Source of the DNA: an uncultured Arenicella sp.
GTDB taxonomy: Bacteria; Pseudomonadota; Gammaproteobacteria; Arenicellales; Arenicellaceae
Length of the DNA: 64,000 nt
Direction: 5' to 3'
NCBI GenBank assembly: GCA_937974565.1
Contig: CALJWL010000015.1
Location: 1 to 64,000, forward strand
Below the pieces are notes generated by a model, which had not been told where the DNA came from, made no database searches, and was given only the letters and a program-made list of their open reading frames with translations. Positions 56,105-64,000 of this stretch are shown in pieces (the stretch's first letter is position 1; every line of letters begins with the position of its first letter). Both the position numbers and the translations under genes were made by a program.

Positions 56105-57743
56105 CACCTTTTCGGACTGCGGTTGTTGCGAACACAAAATACGCCAGAGTGGGCAGAATTAACCATGACTTGAACCACTCAAATTCGCCGGACCCCGATA
56201 CTAAAAGATAAACGGCCATCAGCGCGCATATCAGCAGCATCAACCATGACAAGATGCGATTTGTGGTCCACGCTTTCGATGATTCTTGGTGGTTTCGATT
56301 TTCGGCTAAGTAACGTTTTTCAGACTCTATTCGTTCAGCCAGTTCTTGTTCATGCGGCTGCGCTTGAGGGTAGTGTGCTTTTGCGCCGAATCGGCCCGCT
56401 AATAACGTATATATCACGGTGGTCAGAATCCACGTTGGTATCAATAAGAAAAACAGGTGTAGGCCGAGTTGGCTCTCGAAATACCAGCCAGCCAGTAGTG
56501 ACACGCCCCACGTAATGATGGCGGGAAAGTTCATTTTTCTCCCAGAGTAGGTTGTCCAATAGCGAGTGAATCCTATTCTAGGGAAAATCCAGTGTTCCGT
56601 TACTATTATTGCACCCACCGGCGTTAATATTAGCCCCATAATCCCAACAAATGACAGCAGCTTAGTAAAGACAAACGGGAAGCATGCGATGATCGTGGTT
56701 GCCACGCCAACAACGGCGGTGACTTTGGTTAGACTCCACTTTTTATTTAATGATTGAAATGCCAGCCCCGCCCGATAAATTGTCGGGTTTGATGTTGTCC
56801 AACCCGCAATGATCACGGCGAGAATTCCAGCCGATCCAAGTGCTTGAAAAGCAACCTCGCCCGCATCCAATGAGGTGATGCTCGACGATAAAATGACCGC
56901 GGCCCCAGCTCCCATTATGCCGGCGCAGATCCAAGCTACGTAGTGGCCAATGAACATGCCCAGAGCCGAATAGTAACCATAGCTGGATTTTCGAGCGTAT
57001 CGCAATAGGCTCATATCCGATAGGCTTCCGTGCATGGCCAGATTGCAGATCCAAGCAAAGGCCGCGACATGCCAAATACCAATATCAGCCCCGTCGTTTT
57101 TCCAAATGTGGGTGTCTGCAATTTTAAAAAAGCGGTCAATGCTGTTAAGAGAGCTGAGACCTTGAGTGTTATCCGCGAGTATGGGGAAGGTGGCCAGTGC
57201 CCCAGCAATAAACATAAGAATCATCCAAGGCGCACAAACTTGAGCAAACTGAGCGACACCTTTAAAACCGCGCATTGCGATGACAACGACAACCGCGCCA
57301 ACAGCAAGTGCTACTGCTATAAAGCCCAGGCTACTGGGGTACCAATTGACTTGTGGTTCTATGCCAAAAAGTATGCGCACGGCGGACGCGGAGACGGTTA
57401 TCATTGCGCCGGCTAAGACGCAAAACAACACACCGTTAACCACGCTGTAGATTTTAACTAAGTTAGGCCCGCCTATTTTCTCCAGATAGGCGTAAAGCGT
57501 TAGCCTTGTTTGGGTGGCAATCGGCGCACAAATAAGAGCCCACGTTAGAACGGCTAAGAAGTTGCCCAGTAGTAAACCGAGAAGGATGTCGCTGGTTGAA
57601 ACGCCCCAACTCACAAAAAGCGCACCAATCACAAACTCTGTGCCAGCAACGTGTTCTCCAGCGTAGCTCGCCGCAAAATATCGACCCGGTTGGAGTTGTT
57701 GAGGGGTAACCGCTTGAACTTCGAACTCGTTGCTGTTCGACAT
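56100..57743 (-). CDS. NCS1-family permease, candidate rhamnose transporter
   Basis: A 547-residue membrane protein with about twelve helices of the NCS1 (cytosine/purine/allantoin) family; the start (LQPGRYFAASYAGEHVAGTEF) and the WTTSNPTIYRAGLAF segment are characteristic. Known NCS1 carriers move nucleobases, hydantoins and vitamins with Na+ or H+. The gene sits inside a complete rhamnose set with no other inner-membrane transporter, so rhamnose is the likely substrate, by context only. An acidic linker precedes the last two helices. AGGAG is seven bases before the ATG. It is divergent from rhaEW. Confidence 0.85.
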   Translation of the reverse strand: MSNSNEFEVQAVTPQQLQPGRYFAASYAGEHVAGTEFVIGALFVSWGVSTSDILLGLLLGNFLAVLTWALICAPIATQTRLTLYAYLEKIGGPNLVKIYSVVNGVLFCVLAGAMITVSASAVRILFGIEPQVNWYPSSLGFIAVALAVGAVVVVIAMRGFKGVAQFAQVCAPWMILMFIAGALATFPILADNTQGLSSLNSIDRFFKIADTHIWKNDGADIGIWHVAAFAWICNLAMHGSLSDMSLLRYARKSSYGYYSALGMFIGHYVAWICAGIMGAGAAVILSSSITSLDAGEVAFQALGSAGILAVIIAGWTTSNPTIYRAGLAFQSLNKKWSLTKVTAVVGVATTIIACFPFVFTKLLSFVGIMGLILTPVGAIIVTEHWIFPRIGFTRYWTTYSGRKMNFPAIITWGVSLLAGWYFESQLGLHLFFLLIPTWILTTVIYTLLAGRFGAKAHYPQAQPHEQELAERIESEKRYLAENRNHQESSKAWTTNRILSWLMLLICALMAVYLLVSGSGEFEWFKSWLILPTLAYFVFATTAVRKGG

Positions 57744-57919
57744 GATGATTCTCCTAGGTGTGGCCCGAGTTGAGAGGACCTTCTATTAATTAATTATTAG
57801 TATGTTTTTTGGTTTCAACAAAAAGTCAGCGATTTTTCATCGTAAATAACCCAATGCGTATTCGCCGCGCTGAAATCAAGAGGCAAATATTAGCTGCAAA
57901 AGATCAATTAAGCAATATA

Positions 57920-57967
57920 TTGATTGAATATGATTGGTTATGATTTTATAATATTCACTAACAATCA
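57920..57967. promoter_or_regulatory. Predicted DeoR operator with 10-bp-spaced direct repeats, permease/rhaEW
   Basis: Facing rhaEW on the plus strand: TTGATT (57920-57925), ATGATT (57930-57935) and ATGATT (57940-57945), exactly 10 bp apart. Facing the permease on the minus strand: TGATTG (57967-57962) and TGAATA (57957-57952), also 10 bp apart. They share the WTGAYY core of the rhaB/deoR array. Confidence 0.6.
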
Positions 57968-57988
57968 CCAATTACTGGATATACGCAA

Positions 57989-60181
57989 ATGAAATTCTTA
58001 GATGGAGACTATAAGCACGTCAACTACATGTGGAAGGATGCAGTGGCTGATGGCTTAAGCCCAATCGATAATTTGGTCTATCGTTCAAATTTGCTCGGAG
58101 CTGATGGCCGAATCACGAACACTGGTGGCGGAAACACGTCAGCCAAATTAATGGAAATAGACCCGTTGACGGGTGAGTCTGTTGAAATTTTGTGGGTTAA
58201 AGGGTCTGGTGGGGATCTGCGTACTGCGGAGAAAGCAAACTTTGCATCTTTGTATGAAGGAAAGTTGCAAGCGCTAGACCAGATCTATCAAGCGAAGCCC
58301 AATAAAGGCTATAAGTCAGACGCTGAGGACTCAATGGTTCCGTTGTTTGGTCATTGTAACTTTTGTTCGAACTCCAGAGCCTCATCCATTGATACGCCAC
58401 TGCACTCAATGATTGATGAGAAACATATTGATCATTTGCACCCTAATTCTGTGATTTCAGTGGCGTCTTGTAAAGATCAAGAAAAATTGACGGAGGAAAT
58501 CTGGGGTGGAGCCTTAGCTTACGTGCCATGGATGAGGCCAGGTTGGGAGGCCGCAAAAGTCTGTGAGAAGGCCTATGAAGATAACCCAGGTATTGTGGGC
58601 ATTCTATTAGGGCAGCACGGACACACAAACTGGGCATCGGAAAGTAAGAGTTGTTATGAAACCTCTCTCTGGGTGATTGAGCGTGCCGCCCGCTTCATTG
58701 AGGAGTCAGATCGAGGCGAAATGACATTTGGTGGAGCTAAATTCAAATCGTATTCTGATGATGCAAAATCTAGCTTACTTGCTCAATTCCTGCCAGTAGC
58801 AAGAGGCATGGTGTCTGCGAAGGCAAAGTTGATTGCTACCATTCAAACCGATGAGCAAATCATGCGATTTGTTAACAGTGTGGATGCGCCACGTTTGGCT
58901 GACCTAGGCACTTCATGTCCAGACCACTTTTTAAGAACCAAGATCAAGCCACTTTACGTTGATTGGAATCCTGACAGTGGAGATATAAACCTATTAATTG
59001 AAGCTTTCGAATCTGGGCTGGTGGAATACCGAGCGGCTTACACTCAATATTACAATGAGTGCAGGCATCCAGACTCTCCGCCGATGCGAGATGCCAACCC
59101 GACGGTGGTTTTGATTCCAGGGCTCGGCATGATCGCGTGGGGCAAGAACAAGAGCGAATCGAGGGTCACGGCTGAATTCTATAACTGTGCCGTAGAAGTG
59201 ATGCGCGGAGCAGAGGCGATTAGCGAATATACGGCGTTGCCAACTCAAGAGGCCTTTGATATTGAATATTGGTCGCTTGAGGAAGCTAAGTTGCAGCGTA
59301 TGCCTAAAGAGAAACCACTTGCTAGGAGCGTTGTTGTGGTGGTGGGCGCCGGTGACGGTATTGGTAAAGCGACAGCGCATCGTGTTGCGAAAGAGGGCGC
59401 GCATGTCGTGTGTGCGGACCTTCGGCTTGAAGCCGCCGAGGCAACGGCGAGTGAATTGACGGAGATTTACGGTCCAGGTATTGGCGTTGCTGGCTCGGGA
59501 ATTTCCGACTGCGGATCGTCAATTCCCATGCAAGTTGATATAACCGATCGTCCCAGCGTACAACGAATGTTTGAGTGCGTGACATTGGCCTACGGGGGAG
59601 TCGATTCAGTGATTGTTACAGCGGGCATATTTTTGGCGCCGGGAGAAGATCAGAAAAAAAATGACGACATGTTTACCAAGAGTTTCGACGTTAACGTTAA
59701 AGGAGCTTATATTGTGGCTAGCGAAGCGCAAAAAATTTGGGAGAAACAGACGCTGGATGGCTCTTTAGTACTAACCACAAGCGTGAATGCCGCCGTCGCA
59801 AAACGTGGCTCGTTGGCGTATGACACGAGTAAGGCCGCTGCAAACCATTTGGTGCGTGAGCTTGCGATGGAACTGGCGCCAACGATTCGAGTGAACGGTT
59901 TAGCGCCTGCCACCGTAATACAAGGAAGCACGATGTTCCCGCGCTGGCGCGTCATATCTTCACTGGAAAAATATCAAATTCAGTACGCCGAAAATGAAAG
60001 TGAAGAGTCATTAAGAAATAAATTAGCCGATTTTTACGCTCAACGTACATTAACAAAAAAAGCCATTACCGCCGAAGATCAGGCCGAAGCGGCCTACTTA
60101 CTAATCTCGGAGCAATTGAGTAAGACCACAGGTCAAATAATCAGTGTTGACGGTGGCTTGCATGAAGCATTCCTACGCTAG
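57989..60181 (+). CDS. rhaEW: Bifunctional L-rhamnulose-1-phosphate aldolase/L-lactaldehyde dehydrogenase
   Basis: A 730-residue fusion. The N-terminal class II aldolase half (about 1-420; TGGGNTSAKLME, HLHPNSVISVA with zinc His) splits rhamnulose 1-phosphate to dihydroxyacetone phosphate and L-lactaldehyde. The C-terminal SDR half (about 440-730; VVGAGDGIGKATA, Y611-x3-K615) oxidises the lactaldehyde to L-lactate. This fusion is known from alphaproteobacteria and others (RhaE-RhaW). It is followed 35 bp later by rhaI. The product L-lactate feeds LutABC in the neighbouring operon. No clear ribosome site precedes the ATG. Confidence 0.93.
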   Translation: MKFLDGDYKHVNYMWKDAVADGLSPIDNLVYRSNLLGADGRITNTGGGNTSAKLMEIDPLTGESVEILWVKGSGGDLRTAEKANFASLYEGKLQALDQIYQAKPNKGYKSDAEDSMVPLFGHCNFCSNSRASSIDTPLHSMIDEKHIDHLHPNSVISVASCKDQEKLTEEIWGGALAYVPWMRPGWEAAKVCEKAYEDNPGIVGILLGQHGHTNWASESKSCYETSLWVIERAARFIEESDRGEMTFGGAKFKSYSDDAKSSLLAQFLPVARGMVSAKAKLIATIQTDEQIMRFVNSVDAPRLADLGTSCPDHFLRTKIKPLYVDWNPDSGDINLLIEAFESGLVEYRAAYTQYYNECRHPDSPPMRDANPTVVLIPGLGMIAWGKNKSESRVTAEFYNCAVEVMRGAEAISEYTALPTQEAFDIEYWSLEEAKLQRMPKEKPLARSVVVVVGAGDGIGKATAHRVAKEGAHVVCADLRLEAAEATASELTEIYGPGIGVAGSGISDCGSSIPMQVDITDRPSVQRMFECVTLAYGGVDSVIVTAGIFLAPGEDQKKNDDMFTKSFDVNVKGAYIVASEAQKIWEKQTLDGSLVLTTSVNAAVAKRGSLAYDTSKAAANHLVRELAMELAPTIRVNGLAPATVIQGSTMFPRWRVISSLEKYQIQYAENESEESLRNKLADFYAQRTLTKKAITAEDQAEAAYLLISEQLSKTTGQIISVDGGLHEAFLR

Positions 60182-60216
60182 GCCTACATGTTAGATAAAC
60201 AATATAAGGAAAAATC

Positions 60217-61506
60217 ATGAATATTTTTAATCAAAATTTTATTGCCGAAAGCAATAAAACCGCTCTGGAAGCGGTGAATCGAGATTATGACGCCTTAGGG
60301 GCTCATTTGGAAAGACGAAATATTGACATCGAAGAAATTGTTGCGAAAGCGCAAGGTTTTTCAATTGCACTGCCGAGTTGGGGGGTGGGCACAGGCGGGA
60401 CACGTTTTGCGCGTTTTCCCGGTCTAGCTGAGCCGCGCAATGTGTTTGAGAAAGTGGAAGACTGCGCGGTGATAAACCAACTGGTTCAATGCACGCCCGC
60501 GGTATCGCCTCATTTTCCTTGGGATAAAGTGGATGACTTCTCAGAACTTCGAGAGTTTACTGGCAGCAAGGGTCTTTATTTTGATGCGGTTAATTCCAAT
60601 ACGTTTCAAGATCAAGTTGGGGCCTACGCCAGTTACAAATTTGGCAGTCTTTCAAATACCAGTCAAGAATCCAGAGAACTCGCAATAGAGCACAATCTTA
60701 AATGCATTGAATGGGGCGAATTGATCGGCAGCAAAAGTCTAACTGTCTGGGTTGGTGATGGAAGCAATCATCCTGGCGCGGCGCATTTCACAAGACAGCT
60801 TGAACGTTACCTGGAGAGCATGAAACAGATTTATGCGGCGCTGCCTGATGATTGGCGCATGTCTATTGAACACAAAATGTTCGAGCCTGGGTTTTACTCA
60901 ACGGTGATTCAAGATTGGGGCACGAATATTCTTTGCGCATTAGAGCTGGGGGATAAGTGTATGTCGTTGGTTGACCTTGGTCATCATGCTCCAAATACAA
61001 ATATTGAAATGATTGTGGCCAGACTGATTCAATTCAAAAAGTTAGCTGGCTTTCATTTCAATGACAGTAAGTACGGTGATGATGATCTCGATAGTGGGTC
61101 AATAAACCCTTATCAGCAATTCTTGATTTTCAATGAACTGGTCGACGCTGAATATCGAAAAGCCGACTCGTTTTCACCGATGTATATGCTCGATCAATCG
61201 CATAACGTCACTGACCCCATCGAGAGTTTAATGGTCTCAGCGGCTGAAGTGCAGAGGTCTTATATCCTGGCGTTGCTGGTGGATCGTGAAGCGCTGAGTG
61301 GGTATCAAGAAAGCAATGATGCGCTAATGGCATCAAATACTCTCAAGTTAGCTTACAACACCGATGTCTCATCGATATTGTCAATGGCAAGGATTCGGTC
61401 TGGGGGAGCAGTCGACCCTATTTCGACATATCGCAGTGCCAATTATAAGAAGCAAATTGCCACAAAGCGACCGTCATTAGGTGGGCAAAGCTCTGGAATA
61501 GTTTGA
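60217..61506 (+). CDS. rhaI: L-rhamnose isomerase
   Basis: A 429-residue xylose-isomerase-fold TIM barrel that converts L-rhamnose to L-rhamnulose. It is of the RhaI type found with RhaEW, not the E. coli RhaA type. Metal-site segments include IEHKMFEPGF, SLVDLGHHAPNTN and FHFNDSKYGDDDLDSGSINP. AAGGA lies about seven bases before the ATG. It is 35 bp after rhaEW and clearly co-transcribed. Confidence 0.92.
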   Translation: MNIFNQNFIAESNKTALEAVNRDYDALGAHLERRNIDIEEIVAKAQGFSIALPSWGVGTGGTRFARFPGLAEPRNVFEKVEDCAVINQLVQCTPAVSPHFPWDKVDDFSELREFTGSKGLYFDAVNSNTFQDQVGAYASYKFGSLSNTSQESRELAIEHNLKCIEWGELIGSKSLTVWVGDGSNHPGAAHFTRQLERYLESMKQIYAALPDDWRMSIEHKMFEPGFYSTVIQDWGTNILCALELGDKCMSLVDLGHHAPNTNIEMIVARLIQFKKLAGFHFNDSKYGDDDLDSGSINPYQQFLIFNELVDAEYRKADSFSPMYMLDQSHNVTDPIESLMVSAAEVQRSYILALLVDREALSGYQESNDALMASNTLKLAYNTDVSSILSMARIRSGGAVDPISTYRSANYKKQIATKRPSLGGQSSGIV

Positions 61507-61584
61507 TTGAATATTTAAATTAAGTTAGTCATATGTAATAAAAAAGCATGTCAATGTTGATTAATGCACGTAAAAAGATTTTAT

Positions 61585-61610
61585 ATGATTGATATTGATT
61601 CAATATGCTT
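61585..61610 (+). promoter_or_regulatory. Predicted DeoR operator with 10-bp-spaced direct repeats, receptor gene
   Basis: ATGATT (61585-61590), TTGATT (61595-61600) and ATGCTT (61605-61610) repeat every 10 bp, oriented toward the receptor gene, 140 bp before its ATG. Same WTGAYY core as the other two operators. Confidence 0.6.
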
Positions 61611-61749
61611 GACATAGACCGATAATGGTAGAAAAATAGTGACTGCATTTAGGAGTGGAAGTCTGTGCCTAGTTTAGGGTGGCGGGCTTCCTAATAAAAA
61701 AATATCGGATGCAGCATTAAAATAAAATAAACGCCGAAGGAGGCAGAAT

Positions 61750-64000
61750 ATGAAGAGTTGTAATTATGGGGTGTTAAAAATTCCATTGATAACTGGGTTG
61801 ACGGTTATTGCAACATCAGTAAGTGGTCATGCTTTTGGACAGGAGAACTCAGAGGCAACCGAGCTAGAGGAAGTGATTGTTACCGGTGTGTTTAAAGCAT
61901 CGGGAAGGCAGGGGGCAACCGTAGCGGTTACGGGAATAAGTGAAGAGGAATTAGAGGAAAAGGTGGCATTCAGCGCGGCTGATATTTTAAAAGATGTTCC
62001 TGGCGTATTCGTCAATCCGGCCTTGGGAGAAATTCGTAACATTGTTTACACGCGCGGGATTTCAGCAAACTCACTGGATGGAAATAACGGCTATTTTTAC
62101 GTTTCACTGCAAGAAGATGGGTTGCCAGTTCAGAATGCAATTCTGACAAACTTTGGCCCTGATTACTTCTCTCGCCCAGATTTAATGACTCGACGAGTGG
62201 AAGCTTTACGAGGCGGATCTGCTGCGATTACAGGGCCGAATGCACCAGGCGGAACATTCAACTACCTAAGTAAAACTGGCCTGTCTAACCCTGGTACTGA
62301 GGTCAGTGTTCGTGTTGGCTCTGAAGGTGGCGAATTTGGCAACCCCTATTATCGGGCGGATTTTTTCCATGGCGGTTCTTTTAATGATAATTTACATTAC
62401 GGAATTGGTGGCTTTTATCGTGACGGAACCGGTTCTAGAGACCCTGGCTACTCAACAAACCGGGGCGGGCAACTTCGTGCTAACCTCATATTTGAATATG
62501 AGGCCGGTAGTGTTCAAGCTAATGTAAAGCTGTTGAATGATCACAATATCTGGGATGAGTTCACGCCGGTATCGGGTTTTAGTGATGCGCGCCCAATAGG
62601 CGCATTTGATTTTGATAGCTCTGTCAATCCACCTAGAGTGCCACATTGTTTTCCGTCGATTGCCGGAGGTGGCTCAGGCGGTTATCAACAAGGGCGCTTA
62701 ACGGATGAAGATTGCTGGGACCCTGCCGATGGCGTTCATAGCACATCCGAAGTATTGAGCCTCACCTGGGATCATGAATTTGCTGACGGGTGGTCCATCA
62801 ATAATAAGTTTAAATACTCTCAAAATGAGGCGGATTGGAATTCCGGAGCCGCCATTTTTTCTATGTCACTGGATGTGCCAGGCATTTATGGCCCAGCCCC
62901 GTTTGGTAATGGTATTTTGGCCGTTGGTGTAACCGACCCAAGTCAGCCGTTTGGCTTTGACCCATTTGAAGGGGTGATTTCATTTAGAGACAGCGAAACA
63001 GGCAGCCTTCTTGCTCAAGTGAATTCGGACGGCAATGGCGGTTACAGTGTGCTTAATTCAAGCTTGCCTGACGCTCCAGAGTTAGAGAACGCCGTTTTGA
63101 TTCAAACCGCGTTTGCACCAGAAACGGGTTCAGATGAAATCATTAACCAGTTCACGGTCAGTAAAGAACTCGACAATATGACGTTTAACCTGGGTGCCTT
63201 TTACTCTACTTCTGAACTTTTTTGGCGCAGTGGTGAAGGTGGTACAGGCTTAAGCCAATTTACACCAAATCGAGAAATATTAGATATTTCTATCGAGCGT
63301 GCGGACGGCAGAATTCAACAAGTAACAAGCCCGGATGGTTTTGCCGGAGCTGGGCGTGTGGGCGCATTTCAAAACTTTGCCAGCTACGCAGAACAAGATC
63401 AGTTTTCAGTGTTTTTTGGCCACGATTGGCAGATCAATGACAGGCTGAGTCTTGATTGGGGAGCCCGGTATGAAAAAATAGAAGTGGAGGGGTTAAATCA
63501 AGTTGCGAGCCAATTCACCGATACATCAGGTGGGCTTGATGGTAATCCAGACACGTTATTTGATAATACTATCCAAGAGCTGGGTGCGCCTGTTCGATAC
63601 AGCAGAGATTTTGATTATACGGCATTTTCGGCGGCGCTTGGCTATGAATGGAATGATCGTCATACGACGTATATTCGCATCGCGAATGGTGAGAAAGCGC
63701 CTAGTGTTGCAGCGTTTGTAGATCCTGGTGCTGGCGTTAACGACGGCCAATACATCCCTCAGACTGTTCGACAATTTGAAATTGGTCATACAATTTCAGG
63801 TCAATTCTACGATATAACAATAACGCCGTTTCTGAGTGAGCTGGAGAATATTGGTGGCTTTGGGTCACCCGTGCAGTTTACTGATATTGATGGAACGACC
63901 TATGTGCGAGAATCGTTGTTGTCTTCACAAGAAACGTTTGGTGTAGAATTGGAAGCAAGTATCGATGTATCAGATCGCTTCAATGTTCGATTTTCTGGCA
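61750..64000 (+). CDS. TonB-dependent outer-membrane receptor (3' end outside the window)
   Basis: At least 750 codons without a stop up to the window edge. A signal peptide (about 1-30), TonB box EEVIVTG (40-46), plug domain (about 50-165; SAADILKDVPGVFVNP, then RVEALRGGSAAITGPNAPGG) and the start of the beta-barrel are present. Its place after rhaI and its operator copy suggest uptake of rhamnose-containing oligosaccharides across the outer membrane, energised by a TonB such as the one at 29.6 kb. AAGGAGG six bases before the ATG is a very strong ribosome site. Confidence 0.92.
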   Translation, partial: MKSCNYGVLKIPLITGLTVIATSVSGHAFGQENSEATELEEVIVTGVFKASGRQGATVAVTGISEEELEEKVAFSAADILKDVPGVFVNPALGEIRNIVYTRGISANSLDGNNGYFYVSLQEDGLPVQNAILTNFGPDYFSRPDLMTRRVEALRGGSAAITGPNAPGGTFNYLSKTGLSNPGTEVSVRVGSEGGEFGNPYYRADFFHGGSFNDNLHYGIGGFYRDGTGSRDPGYSTNRGGQLRANLIFEYEAGSVQANVKLLNDHNIWDEFTPVSGFSDARPIGAFDFDSSVNPPRVPHCFPSIAGGGSGGYQQGRLTDEDCWDPADGVHSTSEVLSLTWDHEFADGWSINNKFKYSQNEADWNSGAAIFSMSLDVPGIYGPAPFGNGILAVGVTDPSQPFGFDPFEGVISFRDSETGSLLAQVNSDGNGGYSVLNSSLPDAPELENAVLIQTAFAPETGSDEIINQFTVSKELDNMTFNLGAFYSTSELFWRSGEGGTGLSQFTPNREILDISIERADGRIQQVTSPDGFAGAGRVGAFQNFASYAEQDQFSVFFGHDWQINDRLSLDWGARYEKIEVEGLNQVASQFTDTSGGLDGNPDTLFDNTIQELGAPVRYSRDFDYTAFSAALGYEWNDRHTTYIRIANGEKAPSVAAFVDPGAGVNDGQYIPQTVRQFEIGHTISGQFYDITITPFLSELENIGGFGSPVQFTDIDGTTYVRESLLSSQETFGVELEASIDVSDRFNVRFSG

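Overview
The window is a 64 kb stretch of chromosome from a Gram-negative bacterium, most likely a marine gammaproteobacterium. The evidence is the housekeeping set (miaB, phoH-ybeY-ybeX, prfC, gltX, thrS, adk, pyrC, gap-pgi), a GspA/GspB pair, a Vibrio-type DUF3450/TtpC/ExbB/ExbD/TonB energiser, LutABC, and a TonB-dependent receptor inside a sugar locus. Codon use is moderately AT-rich and even. I saw no prophage, intact insertion sequence, rRNA, tRNA or CRISPR. I cannot name the genus from the sequence alone.

Layout. 0-1.6 kb: a GDPD phosphodiesterase and a hypothetical gene, both on the minus strand. 1.7-7.3 kb: a light-response cluster with three different photolyase/cryptochrome proteins, a 52-residue DUF2256 zinc-ribbon gene and a short-chain dehydrogenase. 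7.4-10.5 kb (minus): a signalling unit of a PilJ-type sensor with HPt and CheA-like ATPase domains, a CheY and a CheX. 10.9-20.3 kb (plus): miaB, phoH, ybeY, ybeX, a 5'-3' exonuclease, gspA, gspB and prfC, with an overlooked minus-strand small reading frame between miaB and phoH. 20.4-23.7 kb (minus): a LytTR regulator, a LytS-like kinase, a small membrane protein and an unusual two-domain QueD-like protein. 24-25.4 kb: gltX, followed by about 1 kb without genes.

26.4-34.4 kb: a TonB energy-transduction operon (DUF3450, TtpC, ExbB, ExbD, TonB, TPR), followed at once by a partial second copy (DUF3450, TtpC, ExbD) that lacks its own ExbB and TonB. After gap and pgi, the minus strand carries a 581-residue protein that joins a phosphorylatable receiver domain to a membrane helix, a tetratricopeptide-like region and a C-terminal TonB domain. 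This is the least expected single gene here and a possible partner for the incomplete module. 39.5-50 kb holds terC, pyrC, thrS, an FKBP isomerase, a glutaredoxin-like protein, adk, an acyl-CoA synthetase, a lipoprotein endonuclease I and an MCE-domain lipoprotein.

50-64 kb is a complete L-rhamnose locus. The receptor, cut by the window end, would bring sugar across the outer membrane, and an NCS1-family permease is the candidate inner-membrane carrier. RhaM, RhaI, RhaB and the fused aldolase/dehydrogenase RhaEW convert rhamnose to dihydroxyacetone phosphate and L-lactate, and LutABC oxidises the lactate to pyruvate. A DeoR repressor sits in the middle. The control regions of this locus (rhaB/deoR, permease/rhaEW and receptor) carry WTGAYY hexamers repeated every 10 bp and pointing in the direction of transcription, which looks like one shared operator design.
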